NCBI GenBank assembly: GCA_019914995.1
Contig: CM034144.1
Coordinates: forward strand, 4,743,489 to 4,807,488
Direction of reading: 5' to 3'
Source of the DNA: Acanthochlamys bracteata
Lineage: Eukaryota; Streptophyta; Magnoliopsida; Pandanales; Velloziaceae
Length of the DNA stretch: 64,000 nucleotides
The position numbers and the translations under genes are program-made. The notes under the pieces were generated by a model. That model was not told the DNA's origin. It worked only from the letters and a program-made list of their open reading frames with translations, and searched no databases. Numbering within the stretch: the stretch's first letter is position 1; each line of letters begins with the position of its first letter. Positions 1 through 12,577 of this stretch are shown here, piece by piece.

Positions 1-221
1 TATTGATGTATCAGTTTTATTTTTATTTTATTTTCAAAAATCTTATATATATTTGAAATTTAAAAAATACACATAAATTTTATGTAATCAACTTTATATG
101 TATAATTTCTATTTTTTGATAAAAATTAAATTTATTTTTCATAAATTTAAAAATAATTTTTTTAGAAAAAATTTTATTTAATCATTCTTAAAAGTCCCCT
201 CGTCTTTTCAGTATATGAAAA

Positions 222-658
222 TAGAGGTGTAAAAATAGGCCGGGCCAAACGGGACGGCCCGCAGCCCGGTCAGTTGGCTCGGTCATCGGCCCGTCCGGTC
301 CGATCCAACGGGCAGGACGGGCCGATTATGTTGGCCTGCGGGCGGGCCGCCCGGGTACTGTTCATATTGACCGGTCAATATGGACCGTTGACCTGGTCAA
401 TATTGACCGTTGATCAGATCAAATTTTAATAAAAAATATTTTTATATTACTAAAAAATAAATTTTAAAAATAAAAAATATTTATTTTTTAATTTTATCTT
501 AAAAATAATTTTAATTTCTATTTTTTATATAAAATTAAAATATAAATCGGATAAATAGGCCGAATCGGATCGTGAGAAATGAAACCGGGCTGGGCTGGTC
601 CGGCCCGAGTGCATTATCCAAACCGAGCCAGTCCGGCCCGCCTGTTTTTGCACCTATA
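222..658. mobile_element. hAT-like non-autonomous element (MITE)
   Basis: A GC-rich island in AT-rich DNA. Its two ends are inverted copies: TAGAGGTGTAAAAATAGGC on the left, and the complement of GCCTGTTTTTGCACCTATA on the right, with about 4 mismatches. Repeated GGCCCG/CGGGCC motifs lie just inside each end, and the middle is AT-rich and non-coding. Plant hAT MITEs commonly start with a GGTG(T/C)AAAAA-type end followed by GGCC-rich DNA, so the class is an inference from that pattern. No clean 8-bp target duplication is visible (tatgaaaa against tccaaaag), which suggests age. Confidence 0.6.
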
Positions 659-1248
659 TCCAAAAGAAAGCACCCTTATAAAATTAATGAAACATTTGTG
701 AGTGTTTATTAAAAAGAAATTTTTTGAAAAAAAAAATATTTTGAAAATTTTTTAAAATATTTTAAAATTTTTATTAAAAAACATAAAATAAAAATTTAAG
801 AAAAAAAGCTTCTTCAAACATGAACTAAATAGTAGCTGGGGAAGTTCTCTTGCTTGCTTAGAATAATGCTAATAGTACTGATTGTGAGAAGCCAAACCTT
901 TCAACAACAAAACCGAGTTATTTTGGATGACCTTCATTTTTAGCATTAATAATTTGGTAAATTTCTGTCATTTGTGTCTATCTTGTATTTAGTTGAGATG
1001 TTACATTTAATTATTGATGCAGAGCTTCTTTAAATTTTCACGTAAGAAAACAAAAACAATGCTCCTGCAAGACGTGCAAACAGTGCATTCAAAACAAGAA
1101 TGATTCCGGCTGTATGTTAGTTAAACCATGTTGAACTTGAGTTATACTACTAACTTCTCATGACAATTCAGAGGAAAACAAAATTTTCTGAATTTATTTA
1201 CAAATTCCAAACAAACAGCTACAGAAGAAAACTTCATCTCAACTACGG
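659..1248. other. AT-rich intergenic DNA, no gene seen
   Basis: Homopolymer-rich A/T sequence around 680-800, then ordinary-looking non-coding DNA. No open frame with a recognisable product was found on either strand. Confidence 0.5.
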
Positions 1249-1458
1249 GTGCGTTTATTTTTTCTTTTCTTCAACGAAAATTTTTAATTTTTAATTTTAT
1301 ATTTTTTAATATATATTTATAAATATTTAAAAATTTATTAAAAATTTTATATAATAAAATATTTTTATTATATATTTTTATTTTATTTTTTAAATAAAAA
1401 AAATAAAAATATTTTTTATTTCAGAAAATTTTTATTTTATAAATAATTCCAAATGCAT
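1249..1458. repeat. AT-rich dispersed MITE-like repeat (copy 1)
   Basis: About 210 bp, starting GTGCGTTTATTTTTTC and ending ATAATTCCAAATGCATC, so the ends form an imperfect inverted pair (GTGCGTTT against GATGCATTTGG). The core is almost pure A/T with a TTTTTAATATATATTTATAAAT block. The same layout recurs near 3376, 33700, 45160 and 46090, marking a dispersed family in this window. Confidence 0.5.
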
Positions 1459-1889
1459 CTTGAACTGCAAATAAAAAAAGGCTAAAAAAGCCAAACTCGT
1501 TTCAGTGCTTCATTCTAGAGTCTGTTTTTATTACACAAAAATAAGTTATTTAAAAACAAATTTTAAAATATAAATTTTTAAAAAAGTAAAATTCAGTAAA
1601 ATTAAAATATATAAATTAAATATATAGTTAAATTTTAATAGAAATAAAGTTTAATATAAAAATAAAACTAAAATTTAAATAATAATTAAAATATATAATT
1701 GAACTCAAAATATGAAAAAAAGATTACAGCCATTATCGTCTTGCTGCAACTTTTGAGAAATTGTTATTCCTGCCATATGACTATTACACATGAAGATATG
1801 TACCATTGGGCTAACAGAAAAACTCCATTGATTATGAAAGCAGGATTGAACACCATTTGATGAACTATCTAGCTAGATTCTTGAAGAAG

Positions 1890-3122
1890 TCAGCCAGCAG
1901 ACTCTGATATGCTCTGCAACGAAGGCCGCCAATGCCGCGACCGGAGAATCAGCTGCCCGTTACTTTGCTGCCGATCTCCATCTCCCTCCTGCAGTAATAC
2001 CTGAACCATTCAATATTCAGAATTACAGTCCTGCTTACAAGGACAAAAACTCGTGTGGTTCCCTATTTGTTAGGTTAGAAACATTTTTTTCACAGGTAAA
2101 CAACTTCTCAGAAGCCCGTTGTTGGAGATTTTTGCGTATAACAACTATTTTGCTTTGGGTAGTTGCTGCGTACCTGCTCAGTGTTCTCTGAAGCACATTT
2201 TGTTGCTTCTCTACCAGCAGCACCGTTAATGTCTCTCCTTCTTTGCTGCTGCTGGTAATATTCTTCTTGTTTCTTTTCTAACTCCAGCTTTGCCTGTTTC
2301 ATCTTCTCGCGCTTTCTTGCTTGTAGTGCCTTGTTTACTTCTGCAATTATCAAAACAAGTTCAAATTGATAAGAAAACCAATAGAAGATCTTTCACTAGT
2401 GTTGAAGAAGGTAATATTTGCCAAATTTCTTAAACTAATGATATACATAAGTGAAAAAATCTCGCGAAATTCTTCACTAGTGTTGAAGAAGGTTAATATT
2501 TGCCGAATTTCTTAAATTAATGATATACAAATGTGTTAAATACTTAAAACAAAATAAAATCCTTTGTAAAAGAAAATTATAAGAATGCTAAAATTTCAAA
2601 ATAAATGGGAGCAAAAGTGGAAATTTAGTAGCAAAAATCACTCAGACCTCCCCGGCCTAGTTAAATTTCTAGTACCTGCAATATCTAAACGCTTATAACA
2701 AACCGCCGAAGAAAAAAAGAAAGAAAAAGAGAGCAGTTTTACCAAATTCTGTAGAAAAACTCAATAACTGTGAATGGTATCCAAACTTTTAAATCATCAA
2801 CTGAGATGGATTAAAAAAGGTGGCGCTTTGGTTACTAACCTTGGGTGGTAACGAGACGATAGACTTGGCCAAGAACAAGATTATCTTGAGGCTTGACAAG
2901 ACGAACACGCGTAAACCTAGTAATAACCGGCGCCTTATTTCCGCTGCCGGAAACATCGCGGTGGGACTCATCAACAGTGCAAAGCGTAATAAGCGCAACG
3001 TAGTGGCCGGGATTACTCCGCATAACCTCAGCAGCACTTGTTGGCCAGTAGAATCTGTCTACTTTCCCTCCTGGATGTTGTACTACCACCGCTGCTGCTT
3101 CTGTTACTTGACAGTTCCCCAT
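1890..3122 (-). CDS. PADRE/DUF4228 domain protein, three exons
   Basis: A small plant protein of 182 residues. Exons on the minus strand are 3122-2840, 2340-2174 and 1988-1890, all with GT-AG introns; lengths 283+167+99 give exactly 183 codons including TGA. The start is the MGNC methionine, because an upstream in-frame extension is low-complexity and unlike the family. Exon 1 carries the typical MGNC start, QHPGGKVDRFYW, SNPGHYVALI and RLVKPQDNLVLGQVYRLVTTQ blocks. Exon 2 is a charged, coiled-coil-like EVNKALQARKREKMKQ segment followed by glutamines. Exon 3 ends with the conserved RHWRPSLQSISE tail. PADRE proteins are a plant family linked in the literature to responses to pathogens and abiotic stress; the molecular function is unknown. 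The N-terminal MGNC could be N-myristoylated, which is inference. Introns are 499 bp and 185 bp. Confidence 0.93.
2391..2545. repeat. 81-bp tandem duplication in PADRE intron 1
   Basis: Two near-identical copies, the second beginning 81 bp after the first (TCACTAGTGTTGAAGAAGG at 2393 and 2474). The right copy differs by a few substitutions and an extra T. It lies wholly inside intron 1 of the PADRE gene, so it does not affect the protein. Confidence 0.8.
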
Positions 3123-3375
3123 TAAAATCCTTCTTCTTTCTTCAGTTTGTGGTTTGTTCGGTATGCGTTTTGGCTTTTTGGCGTTTTGGAGTCGGGGAAA
3201 GGGAGTGGGGAGGACTGGTGGTGGGGGAGAAAGAAGACGAAAGAGGTAGCGTGGAATTATCCAGCACATCACTCTGTGCACTATAAAAAAGGCTCTTTCT
3301 TCCATGAAATGAACAGTAGATGTTCTCATATGGCAGAAGGATCCAAACGCTCTTTCTTCCGTGAATTATCCGCGA

Positions 3376-3603
3376 GCGTTTGGGATTGCGCAGACGTATT
3401 TTTTTAATTTCTCTATTTTATATTTTTAAATATATATTTTTATAAATATTTATAAAAAATATAAAAAAAATTTACGTAATAAAATTTTTTATATATATTT
3501 TTATTATTTTTTTGACATCAAAAAATAAAATTTATTTTTTCAAAATAAACAAAAATATTTTTGATTTTAAAAAAATTATATTTTATAAGTAATTCTAAAC
3601 GCC
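3376..3603. repeat. AT-rich dispersed MITE-like repeat (copy 2)
   Basis: Starts GCGTTTGGGATTGCG and ends AAGTAATTCTAAACGCC, an imperfect inverted pair around a nearly pure A/T core. It belongs to the same family as 1249-1458. It lies about 250 bp upstream of the PADRE start codon, so it may be within or next to that gene's promoter. Confidence 0.55.
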
Positions 3604-3640
3604 TCCGTCAATTGATATTTTGTTTATATAATAATTTTAA

Positions 3641-4425
3641 GGTATGTTTGGATATATGATTAAAAAATAAGAGTAAGAGAATATATTAGTAAAATAATAA
3701 GAGTACGAATAAGAAATTATAACTATTTAACTTTATAATGTTTGGATATATAATAAGGATAACAAATTATTTATGTTTGGATAAGTAGGTAAATAAATGC
3801 GTAACGAAAATAAATTTTTTATAAAACTCAAATGCTTTTTTTATTTATATTAATCTAATTTTTATTAATATAACTTCAAACTAATTCAATTAATATAACT
3901 TAAATTAACTTTATTAATATAACTTTTATATTAATTTTTTATATTAATTTAATTTTTTATTAATATTCGATATAATTTAATAAAATTAAATAAAATTATA
4001 GATTAAAAATTTTGATCATATAGTTTTATTATTTTTCTATCAGCTAAAATTAATTAAACTTAAATAAATACAAAAATTATAAATTACTATAATAAAAAAC
4101 AACACATATAATTAAATTAAATATTAACTAAAAAATATTTAATTAAATTAATATTAAATAATTTTAAAAAATAAAATATAAAAAAATAAAAGGAGAAGTA
4201 AATTTGCTTCCTTTTTATTAAATAAATTTGTACCCACCGGTGAGTACACATGGTGACAAAGAGGAATCAAATTGGTGGATACATATTTCACCATAAAATG
4301 TGGTGAGTGATGGAAAACAATTTTCTTTTTTTTCATTAATGAAATCAAAACAAACATGGTTAATATGATGAAATGTTTCACCATCACTGTCCTTCACTAT
4401 TAACAACCACAATCCAAACATACCG
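3641..4425. mobile_element. Harbinger-like non-autonomous element
   Basis: The ends are inverted copies: GGTATGTTTGGAT at 3641, and its complement ATCCAAACATACC ending at 4424. TAA flanks both sides (3638-3640 and 4426-4428), as expected for PIF/Harbinger target duplications, with one unpaired G at the right end. The inside is AT-rich. The only distinct block is about 4195-4390, where short minus-strand open frames resemble nothing I recognise. Family assignment rests on the GTTTGGAT-type end and the TAA duplication. Confidence 0.65.
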
Positions 4426-4472
4426 TAAGGCACTTTAAACTGGGCATAAGATTGTGTTGCAATTGATAGTAA

Positions 4473-6285
4473 GGTCTCGTTCGTAAGTGCCGAAATTTTT
4501 ATGCTTTTAAAATAAAATTATTTTATGATGTTATAAACGCTATAAGTTTTTGCTAAAAAAATAACTTTATATTAAAAAGTATTTTAATAAATTTTTACTG
4601 TATTATATTATTTAATACTGAAAACTTAATAAATATTTAGTTAAATTTATACTTATTTCGTATAAATTATATAATAATTGAAATATTTTTAAATATATAA
4701 TAATTAATATATATCAAATTTGTTAATATTTTTATATATTATTTATTATTTTAATTGAATATTTTTTATACATAATAATTGTATAAATACTTATTAAAAT
4801 TGATATTTATATTTTATTAGCAAATTATATTATTAATATAAATCAATAATTCAATTTGAGTAATATTTATTATAAAATTATTATTGTAAATTTTTTTATT
4901 TTTTAATAATAATTTTATATTTTTATTCAAAATTTCTTATATTAATATTTATTCATTGTAAATTAATAACGAATTTTAACCAATATTTTAAATCTCTTTC
5001 AATTATAAACTGTGCATACTGCAAATCTACAACATAGGCAGCAGCTACACTTATTCAAGCATTCAACATCCAACTCAAGCATAGCAGAGGCACTACAAAA
5101 GCTGCACATATTGCAACATACGCAGCAGCTCCACATGTTCAAACATTCAAATCAATATCTACAGGCTTGCTCAAACTAATTAAACATAAGCAATTTGCTT
5201 CTTTAATGCATTCCTCCACAACAAGTTGCTCACTTGCAGTTGCTTGACTTCTTTCTTTCTTTTTTTTCACACAAAATAATGTCTGTCTGAGATCATTCAC
5301 CTGCATGCATATATGGTATGATGAGTTTAGGTGGAAAAGGCAATCAGATAGCTTTAATGGATTGTCTATAACTTTGCACTACAACTACATTGCAAAGCAA
5401 ACAGCTTACCAAGAGCAGCAGTAGTGTAGTGTACTACTCATGATCAGCAACTTATCTACGTTACATCCATTTCATTTATTGATCAGCTTACTAACAAAAA
5501 TAATGACTTCATTCACTAGTCATATGCATTTTTAAATGAAGAAAGCTAGTAAGCTAGAGGTTTGGCTCTTTATCTGAAGAGTGATTGGGAGAATCAAGGT
5601 AGGTAAGCCTAGTTCTAAAAAGCATGCACTCTTGTCAACATCCATTCATTCACACACTCACACAAGCATCTATGTATTTTTGGAATTAGTGTTCTATTAT
5701 ATAACTACCAATATGCAAGAGAGTGAAGTGAGAGACAAAGTAAAGCATATGAATATGCAAAACCAAAAAGGTAATAAATAAGAAAAATAACTCCATCAAA
5801 GTCAAGAAGCAGTTTGCAAACATCAACAGCCAATTTGGTAAGAGATCACCGTCGGGACGGAGAGATAAAAAGAAGATACTGCAAAGAGAGTTGTACCAAA
5901 AATCCAAGACAGAGATCAAAGCCGGATGAAGAAATCGATATTAAGATCGGTGTCGGAGATGAATAAGAGATCAAGATTGAGACCGAAAGACGCTACAAGA
6001 GTTTAGCAGAGTAGAGCTGCGGAAAAAAATGACAAAATAAGAGAAATTGATGCGGTAAAAATATTTTATATAGCATGATAAATTCATAAATTTATCGTAA
6101 GTAAAATCATTGTTTTCTAATTTGGGGAGAAAAACCGCCGCGATGCTTTTCATTGAAAACATCTCTGAGATGTTTTTAAAATAGCACTGGCGAAAACAAC
6201 TTAAAGCTGCAATATTCAGACATCTAACTTTCTATTTTGTATTTCTTTAGACTTAAAGTACGAAAAAAGTACAACCAAACGGGAC
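4473..6285. mobile_element. Non-autonomous PIF/Harbinger element related to the 9-17.7 kb element
   Basis: About 1.8 kb, with ends GGTCTCGTTCGTAAGTGCCG and the complement of GTACAACCAAACGGGAC, and TAA on both flanks (4470-4472, 6286-6288). The left ~200 bp align with the left end near 9110 (shared AAATTTTTAT, ACTTTTGnTnnnAAA and TTTTTACTGTAT-type blocks). The right ~230 bp align with 17450-17700: GAGAAAAACCGCCGCGATGC here against GAGAAAAGCCGCCGTGGTGC there, followed by CATCTCnnnGATGTTTTT in both. The interior has no coding capacity; 5860-6000 resembles the leader region 17161-17460 of the large element. I read it as a deletion derivative or relative mobilised by that element's transposase. 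Confidence 0.6.
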
Positions 6286-6568
6286 TAAGTTATTTCAGTA
6301 GAACTAAATTCATAAAGTTGAATTTAGCAAGATATAAATTAGACATGAATTCAAAACAGATTGTAATATAATAATAATTTTGAACTTCAAATTTTAACAA
6401 AAAAATTAGTTTCGTATAATTGAAACACACTCTAAAAAATATAAAAAAATAAGCAATGTACTAAAATCTAAGCATACCACAAAATTTCTAGATGAAAGCT
6501 TTTTTGTTCTTGATAATACACTTTAGTTCGTCTAGTTTTACCGTCCACATCAAAATGTTCATAAATTA

Positions 6569-6779
6569 GGGAGTGTTTGACATTGTTCTTTTGTTTCAAT
6601 AATTTTTTTATAATAATTTGAAAAAAATATGAAAATTTAAAAGGTATAGACGAAGAAATGTATGTCTTACAATTTTTATATATAATTTTTATTATTTTTT
6701 AACGTAAAAAGATTAAACTTATTCAAAAAGAACTTCAAAAAAAAGTTTTACTAAAAAAAATTTACGTTAAGCACTCCTC
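6569..6779. repeat. AT-rich MITE with GGAGTGTTT-type ends
   Basis: About 210 bp, with GGGAGTGTTTGACATTG at the left and the complement GAGGAGTGCTTAAC at the right. The A/T-rich core has the same TTTTTATTATTTTTTAACGTAAAAA layout as the other dispersed copies in the window. Confidence 0.5.
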
Positions 6780-8830
6780 TGAAATGTTCCGTCTGCAGCA
6801 TCTGTGTGAAAATGCCATTGCTACTTCAAGAGCTAGGACATTAGTATGAAAAGACTACTGCTTCCTCATAGTAAACTTGTCTAAGTGATCTAATAACGCT
6901 TTTTCTTCTCTTTCTAAGGGCGTGCTTTAATAATATGAAAATAAATTTTATACAGATAAAATTTGATGAAAAGTAAACTTTAAAATTATAAGTGAAATAT
7001 ATAGAGTTTGAAATTAAATTTTAATGAAAATAAATTTGATGTAAGATAAAAGTGAACCTCGGAGGATGTTGAAATACATAAAATAGCGTATCTCAAAATT
7101 TTGAAAGAATAAAGTATAAATTCTCATAAGGTTGTGTCAGTGGGCGTTAAACTCACTTTGAAAAAATAAGTCGAAAAATAATGAGTTTGATTTTGAAAGT
7201 AAATTTGATAAGAGTAAACTTTTATGTTTATTTTTTTTATTTGAAAGTAAATTTTTATATTTTATTTTAAAAATAAATTAAAAATTAAAAATAATTTGAA
7301 AAAATTAAATTTAGAAAAGGAGTTTGAAAGTTAAATAAACGTGCATTAATTGAAATATGGCCTTAACGTTTGCATGTGAGAACTTGGATTAAAATAAGAA
7401 GCCGTGTGTGACAAACCACGCTTCTTCTTTGGTCACAAGATACAGACCTGCATTGTTGGCTTTATTCTCGTTCTTTCTTTTTCTTTTTTCCTTTTTTTAA
7501 CCGTTCTTCGGTTTGTTTTTTCTTTTCCGCATCAGAAGCGTGAGATTCTCTCCCTGAAATATGGCCCTCTTGCAACACTAACAGGTATATGATTGTTTTT
7601 AGCTCACGAGTTCCAAGGCAGATTGGCTTTTAAAACGATCTACCCAATTCTTTTTAATACTCGTATCGAATTTTTAAGATAACAACTTCGACAGAATTTG
7701 ATCAATATCATGTTAAAGCATTATATACTTAAACTCGTCTCTTATTTTGTAGTTAATCTATATTAGGTTTAATTATCTATATTTTTATTTTAATTAAAAA
7801 TAAAGAATCAAATAGAATTATAAAAGGATGCATCCTAGAGTGATAACGGTTTTCATAATTAGGGAATGTGCATGTTCAACTTTTTGTTGAATAAAAAGTC
7901 AAAGTCATGTACAAATTAATTAATATCCTTTCAAGTTTTAACTTGATGTTGTTAAGGAGTAAGCTTAATAACGCATGTCTTGGTGCTTAATTTGATGAGT
8001 TGTTTTTGACCAGCGATGAACTGGCTTTCTGTGCCCGCCGAAATTAATTGCAAAATTAATGTTATTGCTTAATTAAGACCTTGTAATCATGAATCCAATA
8101 TTAGTCTACGTGGTATATACTCCCAGACAATATAAGTGCTTATAATAAAAATATTACACAACCATAATTGATTATTTCAAATTATTTGAATCATCAATCG
8201 AAAATTATACACAAATTTTGGGAGCATCTTTTGAAATTACTTCACAAAAATTTGAAAAAATCGTAACTTTAAAAAATATTTAATAAAATAAAATAAAAAA
8301 TTTTAAGATATATCCAATATCTCTTTAGGGATACCTGAAATTGCACTCCCCCTAAAAATTGTGCAGACGTCAGTGGTCACTTAAAGAAGATGATTGCTTG
8401 ATTCATGACCACTCAGCTGCTCTGTTTGATAGTATATTGAAAATATTTTAATAGTATTTTAAGTGATGTTTAATAGTATATTGAAAATATTTTGATTTAT
8501 CGAAAAATATTTAAAAAGTTTTAAAATTTATATAAAATTTATTAAAAATACAAAACAAAAATTATAATAAAAAATAAATGAAAAATAATTCAGAACCTCA
8601 TTCTCCTCTCTGGTGGTGTTTGAGAACACAATTCTATTTCATTAATTTTTATTATTTTTATCAATAAATGTATAAAACTTTTTAATTTAAAATATCAAAG
8701 TTTTTATTATAAAATTTTATTATTATTAAATTTATTATTTCTATATTAAAAAAATAGAATTTATTTCTAAATTTTTTTAAATAGTTATATTTAAAAAACT
8801 CATGTTTTAAAAGTATTGTCAAAGATTCTA
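6780..8830. other. Gene-poor AT-rich region with small MITE-like pieces
   Basis: No supported gene. A probable MITE of the dispersed family spans about 7141-7347 (TGGGCGTTAAACTCA at the left, complement of GTTAAATAAACGTGCATT at the right). Two further A/T-rich pieces lie at about 8410-8600 and 8610-8830. Around 7400-7590 is a pyrimidine-rich, leader-like stretch without a recognisable reading frame. Confidence 0.4.
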
Positions 8831-9890
8831 TATAAATCTTTTAGGGCGGGAGCTGTTTTAGAGCTTTTAGTAAAAAATATTTAACATTAAATGTGTGTTT
8901 GGTAAAACTATGTTTTGTCACCGCTTTTTTACTCAAAAGTGAAAAGTAGCATAATGATACTTTTTCAATCAAGCAGCACAGAGTTTTTTAATTTTTCGAA
9001 ATGAAATAATCGTTTTGCTATGTTAAGTTCTACAAATTAAGTTGGTACATATTAGGTTACTGTTTGGCTGTGCTCGGACTTTAGGGAAAAGCAGTTGAAA
9101 ACTCATTTTGGCCGTGTTTGGAGGTGCTAAAATTTTTATATTTTTGAAATAAAGTTGCTTTAGAGTGCTGTATCCGGCTATAAAACTTTTGTTGTAAAAG
9201 CAGCTTTATGCTGAAAAATATTTGGATAAATTTTTATTGTATCGTACTTTTGAATGCTGAAAGCTGAATGAAGTATTTGACTAAGCTTAAACTTATTTCT
9301 ATATGAGATATATAATGACCGAAATGTCTCTAAATATATGATAATTGATATATTATGAAATTTTTAATTATTTTTTATATATTATTTATTTTTTTAAAAT
9401 TTAATAATTTTATTATATTATTAATATCAATCAATAATTAAATTGAATAATATTAATTATATAATAATTATTATAATATTAAATTTGAAAAATATATTTA
9501 ATAATTATTAAAAAAATTTTATATTATTTTGTAAATTTAGTATTATTATGATAAATTAATAAAAATTTTGATATGTATTTAAATCTGTATAAATTATAGA
9601 TTTATTTTTATAGTATAAAAATATTAAATAAATATTAAACAATTAATAAAGTCAATTGTTACAAACTTTAATATAAATATTATACGGTCATACATATTAT
9701 AATGAAATAAAATACAATCACAAGTTCAAACAGAAACACAATATTCATAAATGACTATATATTTTACTTGTAATTGCATCACGACATGCATCCCATCTAT
9801 CATTACGATCGGATTCATCCTCGGGTGGAACGTTTGATGTACTAGAAGATGCTTCAAATACTGACGGTAGATAAGTTTCACGCTCAGCAT

Positions 9891-11048
9891 CTATAAATCT
9901 TCATCTGCTCCTTTAATCCTGATATAATTATGTATCGCCATTATCGCAATAATAATATTACGTTGTACCTCTATTGAGTATGGCGGCATATCTATTAAAA
10001 TTGCAAAGTGCGCCTTCCATACGCCAAAAGTGCGTTCAATTATAGTCCTGCATGAAGAATGTAGAAAGTTAAACTTTTCTTTTCTCCCTCTAGGCGCCCG
10101 CATTTGTGGTGTATTGGCACGACGAAAGTCCTCCAGATGATATCTTACGTCCCGGCCTTTATAAGGACCCATATATCCATAGGTATGTTTATATCCTTTA
10201 TCCACTAAATAATATTTATCTTCGTGAGGATGAGGAAATCTCAATTCAGGCCTACGTAATGCTTCGTTCAGTATGCGTGAATCGTGAGCTGACCCTTCCC
10301 ATCCGGTCCATGCAAATGTAAAACACATATTCAAATCACATACCACCAATATATTTTGAGTAGCATACCCTTTACGTCCAATGTAAGGTGTTATATCTTC
10401 TGGCCGTATAGTTACTTTGATATGTGTCCCATCGATAGCTCCAATACAATCCTGTATTCAAAATTTAATATTAAAATAAAAAATTTAACTTAGCTATTAT
10501 AACAATCTAATTGCCGAAATTTGATTTGATCACTTACTTTAAACCATGGAAGATAACGTGCATTCTGTGGTTTATGAAATGCTTCTCCCTCGTTATATCT
10601 ATCGTGAGGCTTTATAACATTTGCAGCCAATCTCAGCACAGCCTGAAGCACTCTATGAAAATGCCGATGAATCGTCTCACCCGAATGACTAAAACTTTCC
10701 TGATTTACTCTATTTCCTAGACCATGTGCACACGTTCCGAAAAAGATAGCAACTTCTTTATGAACAGACATTCCACGTGCCGCAATCTAAGTTGTACAAC
10801 ATTGTCAACTCATCACATAGTTGTAAAAAAACAGGTACCTTCAATCGAAAATTTTGATAGCAACGAACTTCGTTTCTTTGCAGTATCTCATTTATGAAAA
10901 CGTTACCCGTGCATATAGATGTACGACACAGACGTTTACATAAATGCCGATTGTAGTACTAAATTGCTGCATAATTTGCTTGTTCACATAAATCTGTCCA
11001 TTCTTCTTCACTATCATTTTCCTTACTATTACTAGCCCACGAATCCAT
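9891..11048 (-). pseudogene. PIF/Harbinger DDE transposase, frameshifted N-terminus
   Basis: Nuclease of the DDE_Tnp_4/HARBI1 type, which cuts and rejoins transposon ends. The C-terminal exon 10451-9891 is open and has the expected order: DCIGAIDGTHIKV (first D), AHDSRILNEALRR (second D), and IIERTFGVWKAHF (the E). A GT-AG intron (10537-10452) joins it in frame to 10771-10538, which carries the helix-turn-helix-like GETIHRHFHRVLQAVLRLA segment. Further upstream the frame opened by ATG at 11048 (MDSWASNSKEND, RCYQNFRLKVPVFLQLCDEL) contains an in-frame TAG and is in a different frame from the rest, with a shift near 10780-10800. The catalytic core is therefore intact but the N-terminus is broken. 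It is paired with ORF1 at 11549-12556, as in complete Harbinger elements. Confidence 0.85.
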
Positions 11049-11548
11049 TTAACTGCAAATATAAAAATTTAATTTTAAATGACAATATTAAATAAAAACA
11101 TACGTATAAACTCACAATTCTCAAAAACAATAATATTATAATTGATATCAAAATTTTTTCTAATAATATAATTTTGAACAAATTATATACTATCACTATG
11201 ATACAATATACTAACATAATACTATCAAAACAATATTTTAAACGTTCAACTAAGTCACAGTAATAACATAACAACATCATATGTCCACCACAAAATTATT
11301 CCAAAAATATTTATAATATTATTATTTAACAAACACCATATTAACACGATAATAATATTTCAATAATGTTCACAAATAATACTACATAATAACCATAACA
11401 ACATACAATAACTACCACCAAGATCATATAATAATATTATTTTACAACCATAACAACATTCCAATAATGTTTACAACATACTAACTTTATAATACTAATT
11501 GCCCACTAATATTCGACAATGTTCAAATTACAACATACAATAACTAGT
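11049..11548. other. AT-rich spacer between transposase and ORF1
   Basis: A/T-rich spacer between the two Harbinger genes, with many ATAATATTA and CATAACAACAT-like motifs but no coding sequence I can support. It is probably intergenic DNA of the transposon. Confidence 0.5.
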
Positions 11549-12556
11549 TTAAGATTTTTCCGGTCCAAAATAGTTAAAGTGAAAATTCAGCCAACTATAG
11601 TGAGCTGCAGCATTAAGATAACTTATGAAGACCTCACGATTTTCTTTCTTAGTCAAAACACATGCTCCATAATGGGCTAGGGGGCTATCGGCTTCTATCT
11701 CCGGAATAGTGTCCAATATTGCCAAACATTGACGGATGGTTGGTATCGATAACGTTATTGCATGTCTTTGACGCATTATCTCTGTCATGTCACCGATATG
11801 CTCCTTTCCAGATGATCCGGAACTCTTTCGCTTTCTACCACTACTTCCTGATCTTAAAGGATTTTGAGATATAGAAAAAGACTGTGAAAAGAGATCATTA
11901 TCAGTAATTATAGGAGAGGAAACCTGAAATGCAGGTTGAGGTTCTTCATTGGCTCGAACTTCGTCGCTATCTCCGCTGCCTTCCAAATCTTATGGGTTTG
12001 AAGGTGCAGTCTCCTGTTGAACTTGTGATGGTGCCCAAGCCCGCGAACCATTGGCAACAAGATCATCAAATAACATCGGATACCGTTCGCGGTATATAGA
12101 TAAATCTTTTCCCTTTAATTTTTTAAACTTAGGGTATGCCTAAAGAAAAAAAGAGTTCATTAATTAAAAAAATTAGTTTAATAATAATAACACATTTTTT
12201 ACGATTAGATAAAAAACCTTAATTTTTTCTTCTCACCAATCCTCATCTGCAGCGATTGTATTGCAGTATAATCCCATCCCAAATCAGACTCTCCACGAAC
12301 CAACGATTTATAATTATTGTAATCACTCTTCATACCATCCCAATGATTTTTTTAATTGTTTTCGGTCAACCTCCTGGCCATAAAATTTTTCAAATGATTT
12401 TTTGATATTTGCCCAGCCTTGCACATTAAAATAGGTCCATGACCTATTCCCCTTAGATATCTCTTGTTCACAATATTCAACAAACATAAAGTGGATAGCA
12501 TCTGTCCACCTAATCGGATTCACCTTTCTTGCTCGACGTGATTTTGAGGATTCCAT
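11549..12556 (-). pseudogene. Harbinger ORF1, Myb/SANT-like protein, disrupted
   Basis: The DNA-binding partner protein that PIF/Harbinger transposases need. The first exon starts with ATG at 12556; residues of the Myb/SANT-like (Myb_DNA-bind_3) domain are clear: RWTDAIHFMFVEYCEQEI, TYFNVQGWANIKKSFE and GQEVDRKQLK. An extra A then shifts the frame near 12345. The expected HWDGMKSDY and LVRGESDLGWDYTAI blocks continue in the next frame, and a second shift plus a TGA follows near 12240. After an intron (about 12217-12140) the second exon reads LSIYRERYPMLFDDLVANG, meets a TAA near 11992, then stays open to 11549 with a serine-rich linker and the family tail. At least three lesions make it non-functional as read. 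Confidence 0.8.
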
Positions 12557-12577
12557 CTAAACATATAAAAATAAATC

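Noticed and set aside
3038-3407. Plus-strand open frames opposite PADRE exon 1 and its leader
   Set aside because: They are antisense shadows of the conserved minus-strand gene and its GC-rich leader, with no family features.
5581-5781. Plus-strand 66-codon frame inside the non-autonomous Harbinger element
   Set aside because: Composition is low-complexity, no motif is present, and the corresponding region in the larger relative is not coding.
7397-7436. Inverted repeat AAGAAGCCGTG ... CACGCTTCTT as a possible microRNA hairpin
   Set aside because: The stem is only about 10 bp with a bulge, far shorter than a plant miRNA precursor.
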